Notes: generated by a model from the sequence alone, not told the origin. A DNA stretch of 64,000 bases from an uncultured delta proteobacterium (GCA_903843965.1 CAIMRY010000019.1:186001-250000); one strand, 5' to 3'; numbered from the stretch's first letter, positions 41,768 to 50,840 are shown. Translations and numbers: made by a program.

Positions 41768-42652
41768 TTAGGGCGTTCTGGCGCGGTGCGCGGCTGCGTT
41801 GCCAAGCTCCAGCCTGCGCAGCTGCCCGCCGTTTTGCAGCAGCACCTGCCCTGGCTCCACGGAAATGAGCGTCCAGCCGCGCGCCTGCTCGCCCAGGCGC
41901 AAGGACACCGCCGCCCCGTCCACCTGGAGCATGGCCAGGGGCCGCTCCCCGCCCGCAATGACGCCCACCAGCAGGAAGCCCTCCAGGCCCAGGCGCGGCA
42001 CGGGCTGGGCCGCAGGGGCCTTGGCCTCGACTTCAGAAGTATTGGCCGCAGACGTTTTGGACGCAGGAGTTTTGGCCGCTGGCCGGGCGCTGGCCTGGCC
42101 CGCCGGAGACTTCGTTGCCCCTGCCGCAGCCTGCGCAGACGCCTCGGCAGCACGACCAAGGCCGCTGGCCCCGGGCGGCGCAGCGTTCGCCCCTGGCGAG
42201 ACGGCCTGGCCCTGCACGCTGTGGCCGCCGGAGAGGGGGGCCGTGGCGCTGATGTTGGGGGGAGCCTGGGAACTGGCCTGGGGGTTCTGCGGGGCGGAAT
42301 ACGGCGAGGGACGCGGCGCGGTCGCCCCCTGGGGCGTCACGCTGGTGTCCGCCTGGGCAAAGGCGGCCTGGGCGGGCGGGCCCGGTCGGCCTGGGGTCTG
42401 CGGAACGACCACGGGGGCGGGCGGCTGTCCCAGGGGAAAGAACGGCGAGCTCTCCAGCTTCAGCACGTTGCGCTCCAGGATGATGCGCACAGGCGACTCC
42501 TCGCCGTAGGCCTGGCCCTGGGCGCGCAGCTCCTCGGGCGGGCGCAAAAAGGGCGCGGGCCTGGGCACGAAGCTTGTGGCCAGGTAGGCCAGGCCCAGGC
42601 CGATGGCCGCAGGCAGGGCCAGCTTGGGCAGCGTGCGCCAGACGATCTGCAT
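41768..42652 (-). CDS. Type II secretion GspC/PilP-like protein
   Basis: Protein of 294 aa. A single N-terminal membrane helix (LALPAAIGLGLAYLATSFV) is followed by VRIILERNVLKLESSPFF, a Pro/Ala/Ser-rich linker of about 130 residues, and a small C-terminal domain LGLEGFLLVGVIAGGERPLAMLQ with EQARGWTLISVEPGQVLLQ, the homology region that docks GspC on the secretin. The long low-complexity linker suits spanning the periplasm. It is co-oriented with the secretin-like gene but separated from it by STT3 and an aminotransferase. A PilP-like pilus role is an alternative. Confidence 0.7.
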   Translation of the reverse strand: MQIVWRTLPKLALPAAIGLGLAYLATSFVPRPAPFLRPPEELRAQGQAYGEESPVRIILERNVLKLESSPFFPLGQPPAPVVVPQTPGRPGPPAQAAFAQADTSVTPQGATAPRPSPYSAPQNPQASSQAPPNISATAPLSGGHSVQGQAVSPGANAAPPGASGLGRAAEASAQAAAGATKSPAGQASARPAAKTPASKTSAANTSEVEAKAPAAQPVPRLGLEGFLLVGVIAGGERPLAMLQVDGAAVSLRLGEQARGWTLISVEPGQVLLQNGGQLRRLELGNAAAHRARTP

Positions 42653-42677
42653 GCCTTCCCCCCGCCCCTGCCGCAGC

Positions 42678-43850
42678 CTACCCGGCCAAGGCTGCGGCGA
42701 TCTCCTGCTGGACCTCCGCCGTGAGGTAGGGGTGCATGGGGATGCTGAAGATGCGCGCGGCTAGGGCCTCGCTCACCGGCATGGCGCCCGGCCCGTAGCC
42801 CAGGTTCGCGAAGGCCGGCTGCAGGTGCAGGGGCACGGGGTAGTAGATGCTCGACGGCACCTGGGCCCTGGTCAAACGGTCCAGCAGCTCCTGGCGGTGG
42901 GCCGTGCTCTCGGCCTGGATGCAGTACTGGGCGTGGACCGAGACGTTGCCGCCCGGCACCACGGGCAGGGTCAGGCCGGGAATGGGGCCGAGGAGCTTTG
43001 CGTAGCGCGCGGCCACGTCCTGGCGCAGGCGCACCTCGTCCTCGAAGATTTCGAACTTGGCCAGGAGCACCGCAGCCTGCATGGTGTCCAGCCGGCCGGT
43101 GATGCCCAGGCGCACGTTCTGGTACTTGTCCGCGCCCTGGCCGTGCACGCGGATGGAGCGCAGAAGCTCCAGCAGCTCCGGGTCGTCGGTGAAGCACATG
43201 CCGCCGTCGCCATAGCAGCCCAGCGGCTTGGCCGGGAAGAACGAGGTGCAGGCGATCTGGCCGAAGCTCCCGGCCCGGCGCGCGACGCCGGACAGCTCGC
43301 TCGTGGCCCCGAAGGCCTGGGCCGCGTCCTCGATGACAAAGAGCCCGTGCGCCGCCGCCACGGGCAGGATGGCCGCGTAGTCGGCCAAAAGGCCGAAGAG
43401 GTCCACCGGGATCACGGCCTTGGGCGTAAGGGCTCCGGCGTGCGCGGGCAGCGGGTGCAGGGCCGGGTCGTCGGCGCGCACGGCGCGCACGGCCAGGTCC
43501 AGCCTGGCGGGGTCCATGTTGCAGGTCGCCGGGTCCACGTCCACGAACACCGGGGTCGCGCCCAAGAGCGCCACCACCTCGGCCGTGGCCATGAAGGTGA
43601 AGGGCGGGCAGAACACCGCGTCGCCCGGGCCGACCTTGAGGGCCATCAGGGCCATCATCAGCGCGTCCGTGCCGGAAGCGCAGCCCACGGCGTGGCGCGT
43701 GCCGCAATATCCGGCCAGGCGCTCCTCCAGACGGGCCACGTCAGGCCCGTTGATGAACGCGCCGGACGCGAGCACGGCCTGGATGCCGCGCTCCACCTCC
43801 GCCGCAACGCGGCGGTGCTGGGTCTTCAGGTCGATGAAGGGAATGCTCAT
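42678..43850 (-). CDS. DegT/DnrJ/EryC1-family aminotransferase, WbpE/PglE-like
   Basis: Protein of 390 aa. IPFIDLKTQHRRVAAEVE is the typical opening of WbpE/DegT members; GCASGTDALMMALMAL, LFVIEDAAQAFGA and TSFFPAKPLGCYGDGG (with the PLP lysine) are intact, and the C terminus has SSIYYPVPLHLQPAF. It makes a UDP- or dTDP-amino sugar. Encoded in ATGA overlap directly after the STT3 gene, it probably supplies a diacetamido sugar for the lipid-linked oligosaccharide, as PglE does for PglB in Campylobacter. It is the third DegT enzyme in the window and not part of the nonulosonate island. Confidence 0.9.
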   Translation of the reverse strand: MSIPFIDLKTQHRRVAAEVERGIQAVLASGAFINGPDVARLEERLAGYCGTRHAVGCASGTDALMMALMALKVGPGDAVFCPPFTFMATAEVVALLGATPVFVDVDPATCNMDPARLDLAVRAVRADDPALHPLPAHAGALTPKAVIPVDLFGLLADYAAILPVAAAHGLFVIEDAAQAFGATSELSGVARRAGSFGQIACTSFFPAKPLGCYGDGGMCFTDDPELLELLRSIRVHGQGADKYQNVRLGITGRLDTMQAAVLLAKFEIFEDEVRLRQDVAARYAKLLGPIPGLTLPVVPGGNVSVHAQYCIQAESTAHRQELLDRLTRAQVPSSIYYPVPLHLQPAFANLGYGPGAMPVSEALAARIFSIPMHPYLTAEVQQEIAAALAG

Positions 43851-46108
43851 TGTGTGAAGGCCTCCGTCTGCCCTTGCGGCTCCTGGGCCGGGGGCAAAAC
43901 CTCGTAGATGCGCACCAGGGGAAAGCCCTCGTGCACGAGTTTGAAGTATCTCGACACCTCGGCCCGGCCAGGGTCGCCGATCAGCAGCTGCACGGCCATG
44001 CTGTTGTAGGCCAGGTCGTCCATGAGTTTGACGCTCTTGGCCACGTCATTGATGATGAGATGCGGCGCGACCGGATTCATGGGGAAGAGCACGCGCCTGA
44101 CGCCCTTCTCGGCCAGCAGGTCCACGCTCTTGATGCCGATGGGCGCGCTGTTCGAACGGAAGACCATCAGGCCCTGGCCCTGGTCGACATTGAAGGCCTC
44201 ATTGATGTCCTGGGTTCTGGCGTAGGTTCCCTTGCCGTTCACCAGATCCCAGCTGCCGTAGAAGCCCATCCAGTAGAGCAGGCCCACGTCCTCCCAGCAG
44301 ACCACCAGGTACTGGGTGGGCGGGCGCTTCATGGGCTGGTCCGACACGGCCAGCAGGGCCAGGGACTGCTGCACCTCCGGCGCCGAGAGCTTGTCCCAGC
44401 GGCGCGCCGGGTCCTGGTTCAGGCCCGCGCTCATGTTGATGACCTGGGCCGCCTGGCGCGGGGAGGAGGTCATCAGGGCCAGGGCCGTGGGATAAATGTC
44501 GCGGCCCGCGTGCCGGCCGCCGTCGGTGGGGGTCATGCGCTCGGCGTAGTACTGGGTGGCGTAGCCGAAGTCCCACCAGGTCCAGACCGAGGCGTCCTTG
44601 GGGGCAAAGGTCTTGAGCTGCATCAAGGCCTCGGCGTGGGGCGGAGCCAGCACCGGGGTTGGCGCCAGGTCGCGGTAGGGCCCCACATAGCCCAGCAGGC
44701 AGCCGCCGGCCAAAAGGATCTGCACCAGGGTCAGGACGTTCTCCCGCGCGCCGGTGCGGTGCAGAATGGCCTTGGCCAGCCAGTGCACGCCCAGGCCCAG
44801 GCCCAGGGCCATGGGCGGGCCGCCGAACATGGCGAAGCGCACGCCCATGAACAGGCTGCCCACGCCCAGCACCGTGAGCGGCAGCAGCAGCATGAACGCC
44901 GGGCGCAACGCCAGGACGCACACCAGCCCGAGCCCGCTAGCAACGCCAACCCAGGGCGCGACCGAGGTTCCGGCGAGGAAGGTCGTCCAGTCGACCACGT
45001 TCTTGGCCTCGCGGATGCTCTGGGTGATGCCCGGATACACGGGACCGGGAACAGCCCCCACCCCCGCGCCGGACTTGGCCGCGTCGGCCACGGGCTTCAG
45101 GTAGCTGAACACCTTGTCGACATAGGGCCCAAGGGGCACCAGCATGTCGCAGAACACGGCCAGAAAGATGAGCGCCACCAGCCAGACCCAGGGGTGGTCC
45201 AGCACGAATCCGAGCCGCTGCGGCCTGCGCCAGAGCAGCACGACCAGGGCGATGGCCGCGATCAGAACGCCCACCTCAAAGGGAGTCACGACAAAAACCA
45301 CGGTGGCGTAGCGCCGTATGCCGGCGTAGGCCACGAAGCCATAGACCACAAGCAGCTTCAGGGCGTCCAGCCTGCGGCCTTGGCGGCCGGTGACTGCGGC
45401 CAGCGCCAGGGCCACCCAGAACAGGGCCACGCCGATGATCCGGATGTCGTCGTGGGCGAAGTGCGCCACCCGCGCCACCAGGCCGTAGGCCAGGGCCAGC
45501 CAGGGCAGCGCAGCCGGAAGGGGCTCGGCCTCCTGGCGCTCCTGGGGCGTGGCGCACCAGCCGCGCGTGCAGCAGAACGAGAGCAGGTGCGCCAGCATGA
45601 AGCCAATGACCAGGGGCATGAGCAGGGTGAAGGGGTCTGTGTCGAAATAGCCCAGGCGCGAGCGGTAGTAGAAGCCCGGGGCCAGGGCCCCGATGCAGCC
45701 TGCGGCGATGGCCGCCCTGCGCCCGCCCAGCAGCCAGCCCCAAAAGGCCGTGCCCACGGCCACCAGGCTGGCCAGGTAGGCCGGCGTCCAAAAGGCGACC
45801 TTCCACAGGGGCGCGCCAGACACGTGGCTTAAAAGCCACGCCAGCAGGGACATGCCGTAATTGGTGAACGAGCCCACGCCCTTGGCCCCGGCCAGCCAGC
45901 CGTAGGAGTCATGGGTGGCCAGGAGCTTCTCCCCGCCGACCATGAGACCCGGACCGGCCCAGTTGCCCGCGTCCATGAGACGGATGGCCAGGGTCACCCC
46001 GTAGCTCAACAGAGCGACGACCACGAGCCATTTCCAGTCCTCCCGCCAAACCGGGCGTTCGTCCAGGAACTCGCTTATCTGCGCACACTTTTGAGAAAAG
46101 GCCTTCAT
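43847..46108 (-). CDS. pglB: STT3/PglB-type oligosaccharyltransferase
   Basis: Protein of 753 aa, about 13 membrane helices then a soluble domain. It transfers a lipid-linked glycan to Asn in proteins. Catalytic and ligand motifs are visible: first-loop Asp67 (THDSYGW), the DxD-type Asp156-x-Asp158 in GYFDTDP, a SIRE tetrad (Glu367) equivalent to the TIxE/SVSE motif, and WWDFG (511-515), a variant of the WWDYG acceptor-recognition motif. The size and layout match bacterial PglB. It is flanked by a secretin-like gene upstream (16-bp gap) and an aminotransferase coupled by ATGA, so glycan supply and transfer are co-expressed. Acceptor proteins are unknown. Confidence 0.93.
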   Translation of the reverse strand: MKAFSQKCAQISEFLDERPVWREDWKWLVVVALLSYGVTLAIRLMDAGNWAGPGLMVGGEKLLATHDSYGWLAGAKGVGSFTNYGMSLLAWLLSHVSGAPLWKVAFWTPAYLASLVAVGTAFWGWLLGGRRAAIAAGCIGALAPGFYYRSRLGYFDTDPFTLLMPLVIGFMLAHLLSFCCTRGWCATPQERQEAEPLPAALPWLALAYGLVARVAHFAHDDIRIIGVALFWVALALAAVTGRQGRRLDALKLLVVYGFVAYAGIRRYATVVFVVTPFEVGVLIAAIALVVLLWRRPQRLGFVLDHPWVWLVALIFLAVFCDMLVPLGPYVDKVFSYLKPVADAAKSGAGVGAVPGPVYPGITQSIREAKNVVDWTTFLAGTSVAPWVGVASGLGLVCVLALRPAFMLLLPLTVLGVGSLFMGVRFAMFGGPPMALGLGLGVHWLAKAILHRTGARENVLTLVQILLAGGCLLGYVGPYRDLAPTPVLAPPHAEALMQLKTFAPKDASVWTWWDFGYATQYYAERMTPTDGGRHAGRDIYPTALALMTSSPRQAAQVINMSAGLNQDPARRWDKLSAPEVQQSLALLAVSDQPMKRPPTQYLVVCWEDVGLLYWMGFYGSWDLVNGKGTYARTQDINEAFNVDQGQGLMVFRSNSAPIGIKSVDLLAEKGVRRVLFPMNPVAPHLIINDVAKSVKLMDDLAYNSMAVQLLIGDPGRAEVSRYFKLVHEGFPLVRIYEVLPPAQEPQGQTEAFTQ

Positions 46109-46124
46109 GCCGTTTCCGCCTGCC

Positions 46125-47900
46125 TTAAGGTTTCACATCACTTACGCTCCGGCCCGGGCCCGGTGAGGACTCCCCGTCCCGGACCACCCGCCCCGTGAGC
46201 ACAATGCCGATCCGCCGCGACCCGTGCTGGGGCCCCCGGCGGGAAAACAACGTCCAGCCCGCGCTGGCCTCACCCTGAGATCCGGCTTGGAGCCCCTGCG
46301 CCGGGCCCGGCTCCTTGGCCAGCAAGAGCAGCAGCGCGCCCTCGGGCATGCGTGCCTCGGCCCACTGGGGTCCGGCGCCGGGGTCGGCGTCTTCCAGGCG
46401 CACGCGCACAGACACCTGTCCGCCCTCCGCGTCCTCCAGGGACGTGAACACCAGCCGTTGGCTCTCCACCTCCGGCCCTGTGCCCGCCGGATTTGTCCCC
46501 GCCGGATTTGCTCCGGGCGGATTTGGCCGGGTGATGCTCAGGCGCATCTCGCCGCCGTCCGGGACTACGGCCCTGGGCCGGGCCAGCACCCGCAGCTCCG
46601 GGTCCGCAGCCAGTTGCGCAGCCAGGGCGTCCAGCCCGGTCGGCGCGGCCATTGGGCCAGCAGCCTCTTCCGCCGCCAATACGCCCGCCAATACGCCCAA
46701 CGCGCTTCCGCGCAGGGCCAGGCCCAGGCCCACGGCCGCCTGGTCAAAACCGCTGCTCCCGGCTGGCGAAGCCGACGGCGGATTCGCCACCGCCGCAGCA
46801 CCTCCGGCCGCGCCCATCCCCGCGCCCATCCCCGCGCCAGGACTGACGGACAAAATCTCCCGGCCGGAAGCCCGCGCGGGCAGCTCCAGCACCAGGGCCT
46901 CCAGCAGCACCCTGGGCCGCAGCTGGTCCAGCTTCTCCACCACGCGCTCCGCCTGGGCCATGAACTCCGGCTCGGCCAGGACCACCACGGCTCCCGCCTC
47001 CGCGTTCACGCGCACGTTGCCCAGCCCCTTGTCCGCAGCGGCCAGCCCGCGCAGCACCCCGGCCACCTTGTCGGCCTTGGCGTAGCGCAGCCGAAAGGCC
47101 CGCAGCGCCGGGGCCGCGCGTCCGCCCTCGTCAATCTGCGAGAGCAGGCGGCGGGCCTGGTCCACCTGGTCCGCGCCGCCAGCCAGCAGCACCGAATTGC
47201 TCCACTCCAGGGCCAAAACCACCGGAGCCGGGCCGGGCAGCCCCCGGAAATGCATGCCCAGCTTGCGCGCGGCCAGCCTGGCCTCGGCCCGCTGCAAGGG
47301 CGCAAGCTCAAGCACGGCCCCGGCGGACGCGGCATCCAGGGCCGCCAGCACCGCGCGCGCGCGCGCCACCCGCTCGGCCCTGTCGCGCAGGACCAGCCAG
47401 TGGCCCTGGGCGGCGACAGCCACCTGGCCGTCGTCCGAGCGCAACCCCTCCAGCACGCGGGCTGCCTGGGCCAGGTCCAGCCCCGGGGCCAGCCGCTGGG
47501 CCAAAATCTGCGTGGGCCCGGCCACCTGGACCGGGTGCTTGGGGTCGGGCAGCAGGTACCAGACCTCGCCGCGCGGGATGGCGATCAAGCCCGCAACGCC
47601 CAGCACCAGGGCCTGCATCTCCGCCAGTTCGGCTTCGCCCACGCTCTGGCGCGAAACCAGGGTCACCGTGGCATCAGGCAGCTGGTCCACGCGGTACACC
47701 GGGTTCTTGCCCGAGAACTGACCCATGAACAGAAGAAAGTCCTTGAACGCCGCACCTTCCAGCCCGATCCGCAGCCCCACGGCCCCGGTCTCCGCCCCGG
47801 CCCCGGCCGCAGGCGCGGCCAAAAGGGTCGGCCCGGCCAGCAGGCAGATCAGCAGCGCGGCAATGAGGCCGCAGGTTCCCGGAGCTCCAGGGCGTCCCAT
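46125..47900 (-). CDS. Secretin-like GspD-family protein, degenerate C-terminal domain
   Basis: About 591 aa. A signal peptide precedes AAGAGAETGAVGLRIGLEGA. Repeated N-domain-like units follow (FKDFLLFMGQFSGKNPVYRV; LAQAARVLEGLRSDDGQVAV; KADKVAGVLRGLAAADKG), as in GspD. The secretin part has ELRVLARPRAVVPDGGEMRLSI and GQVSVRVRLEDA, but the usual VPxLGDIPxLG segment is not visible, so pore formation is uncertain. Two short Ala/Gly/Pro-rich insertions are encoded by 15-bp-like repeats. ATG 47900 has GGGGAG seven bases upstream. It lies between the GspN-like and STT3 genes. Confidence 0.62.
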   Translation of the reverse strand: MGRPGAPGTCGLIAALLICLLAGPTLLAAPAAGAGAETGAVGLRIGLEGAAFKDFLLFMGQFSGKNPVYRVDQLPDATVTLVSRQSVGEAELAEMQALVLGVAGLIAIPRGEVWYLLPDPKHPVQVAGPTQILAQRLAPGLDLAQAARVLEGLRSDDGQVAVAAQGHWLVLRDRAERVARARAVLAALDAASAGAVLELAPLQRAEARLAARKLGMHFRGLPGPAPVVLALEWSNSVLLAGGADQVDQARRLLSQIDEGGRAAPALRAFRLRYAKADKVAGVLRGLAAADKGLGNVRVNAEAGAVVVLAEPEFMAQAERVVEKLDQLRPRVLLEALVLELPARASGREILSVSPGAGMGAGMGAAGGAAAVANPPSASPAGSSGFDQAAVGLGLALRGSALGVLAGVLAAEEAAGPMAAPTGLDALAAQLAADPELRVLARPRAVVPDGGEMRLSITRPNPPGANPAGTNPAGTGPEVESQRLVFTSLEDAEGGQVSVRVRLEDADPGAGPQWAEARMPEGALLLLLAKEPGPAQGLQAGSQGEASAGWTLFSRRGPQHGSRRIGIVLTGRVVRDGESSPGPGRSVSDVKP

Positions 47901-48001
47901 GCGATTGCTCCCCACGGCCGCAAGGCTTTTCCCCCGCACAGCCAAGACTTCAGGTGCATGTCAATCGCGTGTTTCTATCCGGTTTTGCGGCGGAGGGCAA
48001 T

Positions 48002-48829
48002 TCACTCCGGCAGGGCGGCCTGGCCCAGGAAATCGCCCAGAATGCCCGAGGAGTTGAAGGGGAAGGTTTCGCGTCCGCGGATGACCTCGCCGCTGACGAC
48101 GTAGGGCGAGCGCAGCAGCGACTCCGGCTTGAGGGCCGCAGTGCCCTCGGCGCGCACCTGCACGGGCTCGCGCAGGGTGAAGGAGCGGATGCGCAGGCTG
48201 CCCTCCTGGTAGGCCAGGGCCAGAGCAGCGTCGCCCAGCCAGAGGTTGCCGGGCAGCGTCAGGGAGACGCCGCGCAGGTCCAGAAAGCCCTTTTCCAGCA
48301 CCCTGGTCTGGCGCAGGAACACGCCATCGCTGCGCACGTCCAGGCTGCCCTGGATGTCGCGGCGGCCCAGGCAGCCCAGGTTGACCTGGCCCTGGATGTC
48401 GAAGGCGCCGGAATCGAAGTACACCAGCCGGGCCTCGCGCCCGCCGCTGTCCACGCGCACGGTGCAGAGCGGGGTCACGCCCAGGCGCACGTCCACCCAC
48501 TGCATCCGGGGCGAAACGTTCCAGCCCGGCGCATCCACCGCAAAGCCGTTGACGCGGAAGCCGAGCGGCCCGGCGCGGTCCACGTTCTGCCAGGTCATGC
48601 GCAGCTCCGGGTGGCTGCCGGCAAAGTGCCGCAGCCCCAGGTGCCAGATGGTGTCCCAGGGCAGGTAGAGCACCAGCCCGGCCAAAAGCCCCGCGCACAG
48701 CGCCGCGAACCCCGCCCCGCCAAGAATGCGCCAGCCGCGCGGGCTGCTGCGCTCCGGGCACTGGGGCGCGTCATTATTCGGCGGGATGTCTGTCGGCGTG
48801 TTCTGCCGGGTGCCCTGCTGTGTGCTCAT
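48002..48829 (-). CDS. GspN-like type II secretion protein
   Basis: Protein of 275 aa. A cytoplasmic N terminus, one membrane helix (GAGFAALCAGLLAGLVLYLPW), and a beta-rich periplasmic domain with DVRLGVTPLCTVRVDSGG, GQVNLGCLGRRDIQGSLDV and YVVSGEVIRGRETFPFNSSG, the pattern of GspN/AsmA-like proteins. GspN supports type II secretion assembly in some bacteria. It is encoded in the order L, M, N, D and sits about 100 bp upstream of the secretin-like gene. Assignment rests on topology and position rather than a strong motif. Confidence 0.65.
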   Translation of the reverse strand: MSTQQGTRQNTPTDIPPNNDAPQCPERSSPRGWRILGGAGFAALCAGLLAGLVLYLPWDTIWHLGLRHFAGSHPELRMTWQNVDRAGPLGFRVNGFAVDAPGWNVSPRMQWVDVRLGVTPLCTVRVDSGGREARLVYFDSGAFDIQGQVNLGCLGRRDIQGSLDVRSDGVFLRQTRVLEKGFLDLRGVSLTLPGNLWLGDAALALAYQEGSLRIRSFTLREPVQVRAEGTAALKPESLLRSPYVVSGEVIRGRETFPFNSSGILGDFLGQAALPE

Positions 48830-48844
48830 CTGCGCCTTTGGCCC

Positions 48845-49339
48845 CTAGTGCGACAGGACCAGCTCCAGGTCCACGCGCTTGTCGTTGTCCGAGCGCACGG
48901 AAATGTGCCCCGACTCGGTGATCAGCCCGGCCTGCAGGCGCAGGTCGCGCAGAACCTCCACCAGCTCGCGCAGGCTCAAGCCCCGCGCCGTAACGGACAG
49001 CCGCTCCGGCCCCTGGAGGCCCGGCAGGGGCAGCACACGCAGGCGCGCAGGGTCAATGCCCACGCCCTGGGCCACCTGCTCCGCAGCCTGGAGCGGAGGG
49101 GCGTCGCCCAGGGTCATCATCCGCCCGCGCAGGTCCATGGCCTCCGCAGCCATGGGGGCCACCATGACGTAGGTCTGGCCCGCGTCCTCGTAGGCCTTTT
49201 CCGCCACGCGGGTAAGGGCCGAGAGCACTGCCCAGGCCGCCAGCAGCCCCACGCCCCAGGCCAGCACCAAAAGCCGCCACAGGCGGCGCTGGGCCTTGGC
49301 CGTCAGGTGCGTCAGGCGCGCCATCCACCGCCAGGTCAC
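48845..49339 (-). CDS. GspM-like bitopic inner-membrane protein
   Basis: Protein of 164 aa: basic N terminus, one hydrophobic helix (LWRLLVLAWGVGLLAAWAVLSAL), a helical stalk and a small C-terminal domain (LSVTARGLSLRELVEVLRDLR, LELVLSH). That layout matches GspM, which pairs with GspL. The start is GTG in GTGA overlap with the upstream GspL-like gene, a coupling typical of L-M pairs. Sequence similarity alone is too low to be sure, so the call depends on gene order. Confidence 0.5.
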   Translation of the reverse strand: MTWRWMARLTHLTAKAQRRLWRLLVLAWGVGLLAAWAVLSALTRVAEKAYEDAGQTYVMVAPMAAEAMDLRGRMMTLGDAPPLQAAEQVAQGVGIDPARLRVLPLPGLQGPERLSVTARGLSLRELVEVLRDLRLQAGLITESGHISVRSDNDKRVDLELVLSH

Positions 49340-49878
49340 TGGTCCACCTTTGGCGGCGCGGCGCGGTTCCGGGCCTTTACGGAAAGTTCAAAGCGCACCG
49401 GAGTCTTGAAGGCGTCGACCGTGCGCAGGCTGAAGGTGAACAGGCTCTCTGTGGCCAGGGCCGACTGGTACAGCTCCAGGTCCTTGGCGCTCTGCGCCGT
49501 GCCGCTGACCACGCCGCTTTGCGCGGCCATGGAGACCTCGGTGATGCGCAGCCCTTCCGGCGCGCGGCGCGAGAGGGCCGCCAGAAGCTCCACAAGATCC
49601 AGACGCTGCGAGGCCTCGGCCCGGAGCTTGCCCAGCTCGAACTGCAGCCGCCCGTAGGGCGACCGGCCCGGATCGCCGCCCAGGGCGCGTTTGTAGACCT
49701 CGTGCACGGCCTGCTCCAGCCGCTGGGCCCGGGAATATTCCTGCCACCAACGCACCATCTGCCCGGCGCAGAACAGCGCCCCGGCCACGGTCACGGCCAG
49801 AAGCATCCGGCCATAGCGGCGGTGCTCGGACTCCGGGAGGCACTGGTGCCCTGTGTTGGTTTCGCCTTGGGTGCTCAT
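49336..49878 (-). CDS. GspL/PilN-like protein lacking the cytoplasmic actin-like domain
   Basis: Protein of 180 aa with a short cytoplasmic tail (about 23 residues), one membrane helix (RMLLAVTVAGALFCAGQMVRWW), a coiled stalk and a ferredoxin-like periplasmic domain (LDLVELLAALSRRAPEGLRITEVSM, ELYQSALATESLFTFSLRTVDAF). It resembles PilN or the C-terminal half of GspL. Full GspL has a large cytoplasmic domain that binds GspE; here it is absent or encoded elsewhere. The gene is coupled by GTGA to the GspM-like gene. Confidence 0.5.
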   Translation of the reverse strand: MSTQGETNTGHQCLPESEHRRYGRMLLAVTVAGALFCAGQMVRWWQEYSRAQRLEQAVHEVYKRALGGDPGRSPYGRLQFELGKLRAEASQRLDLVELLAALSRRAPEGLRITEVSMAAQSGVVSGTAQSAKDLELYQSALATESLFTFSLRTVDAFKTPVRFELSVKARNRAAPPKVDQ

Positions 49879-49919
49879 GTCATCTCGGCCTGGCTGCTTG
49901 ATTCATCTGGCTGATTGGT

Positions 49920-50840
49920 TCATCTGTCCGCCGGTTCATCTGGCGTGGTGTCCATGGGCCCGCACGGTAGTTGATTCCCGCAGCCCGGTCCAGGGTTCTG
50001 CGCCGCCCCCACCTGCCGGTCCAGCCGGACCTGCCCGCGCAGCACCGGGATGAGCCCGCGCGAATAGCCCTCGGCCCAGGGCTCGCCGCGCAGCAGGGCC
50101 CGCGCCCAGGCCCTGGTCCAGGACGGAAAAAAGCCCGGGTTGTCGACCACGATCTGCGCCTTGTTCACGCCGTCCTGCTGAAACACGGTCTGAAAATAGC
50201 CCAGGCCGTGCATCTGGTAGGTGACCAGCGCCCCCGTAACGCGCACGAACCGCGCGCCCAGCAGCGCCGCCTGGACCCAGAAGTCCCAGTCCTCATACCC
50301 CGTGACGCTGCGGTAGCGCGCCCCGCGGTCATAGACCGCGCGCCGCATGAGCGAGGCCGCGTGCATGAAGTTCTGGTTGGCCAGAAGAAGAGGGCTGTAG
50401 TCCGGCGGCGTTATCTCCAGGCGCTGGCCGCCGGTGTCCACGAAATATCCGGTGTAGGCCACATCCGCGTCTGCCAGGGCGCGCAGGCAGCTGGTCAGGT
50501 AGCCCGGCAGCAGCTGGTCGTCCGGGTCCAGGCAGAGCAGGTGCTCCCCCTGGGCCAGGGCCAGTCCGGCGTTGCGCACCGGGCCGGGCCGCCCCATGCG
50601 CGCCAGGCCCAGTGTGCGCCAGGCGCCGAAGGGCATGCGGCTCAAGAGCGCGCGCGCCGTGTCCAGGGACCCATCGCTGCTCTCGTCGTCCACAAAGACC
50701 ACCTCCAGCTTGAGGGGGTCGATGTCCTGAACCAGCAGCGAGTTGAGGCACTGCGGCAGGAACCGGGCGTAGTCGTGGCAGGGGATGACCACGCTCACCA
50801 GCAGACGGCCCGGCGCCGGGCAATTCTTTCCCGCAGCCAT
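49920..50840 (-). CDS. GT2-family glycosyltransferase
   Basis: About 306 aa. VSVVIPCHDYARFLPQCLNSLL and LEVVFVDDESSDGSLDTA form the GT-A nucleotide site, HLLCLDPDDQLLPGYLTSCL contains the DxD metal site, and GYEDWDFWVQAALLGARF is a conserved-looking acceptor-side ED-WDFW element. ATG 50840 is preferred because GGAGG lies eight bases before it, versus two for ATG 50846. It is the first gene of the secretion/glycosylation operon, 101 bp from the divergent hybrid kinase. With the GT2 gene at the other end it may build the glycan for STT3. Confidence 0.88.
   Translation of the reverse strand: MAAGKNCPAPGRLLVSVVIPCHDYARFLPQCLNSLLVQDIDPLKLEVVFVDDESSDGSLDTARALLSRMPFGAWRTLGLARMGRPGPVRNAGLALAQGEHLLCLDPDDQLLPGYLTSCLRALADADVAYTGYFVDTGGQRLEITPPDYSPLLLANQNFMHAASLMRRAVYDRGARYRSVTGYEDWDFWVQAALLGARFVRVTGALVTYQMHGLGYFQTVFQQDGVNKAQIVVDNPGFFPSWTRAWARALLRGEPWAEGYSRGLIPVLRGQVRLDRQVGAAQNPGPGCGNQLPCGPMDTTPDEPADR

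Noticed and set aside
46224-48104. 626-codon plus-strand frame opposite the secretin-like and GspN-like genes
   Set aside because: It spans two minus-strand genes and their gap, and its translation is His/Gln/Arg/Gly-rich antisense shadow.
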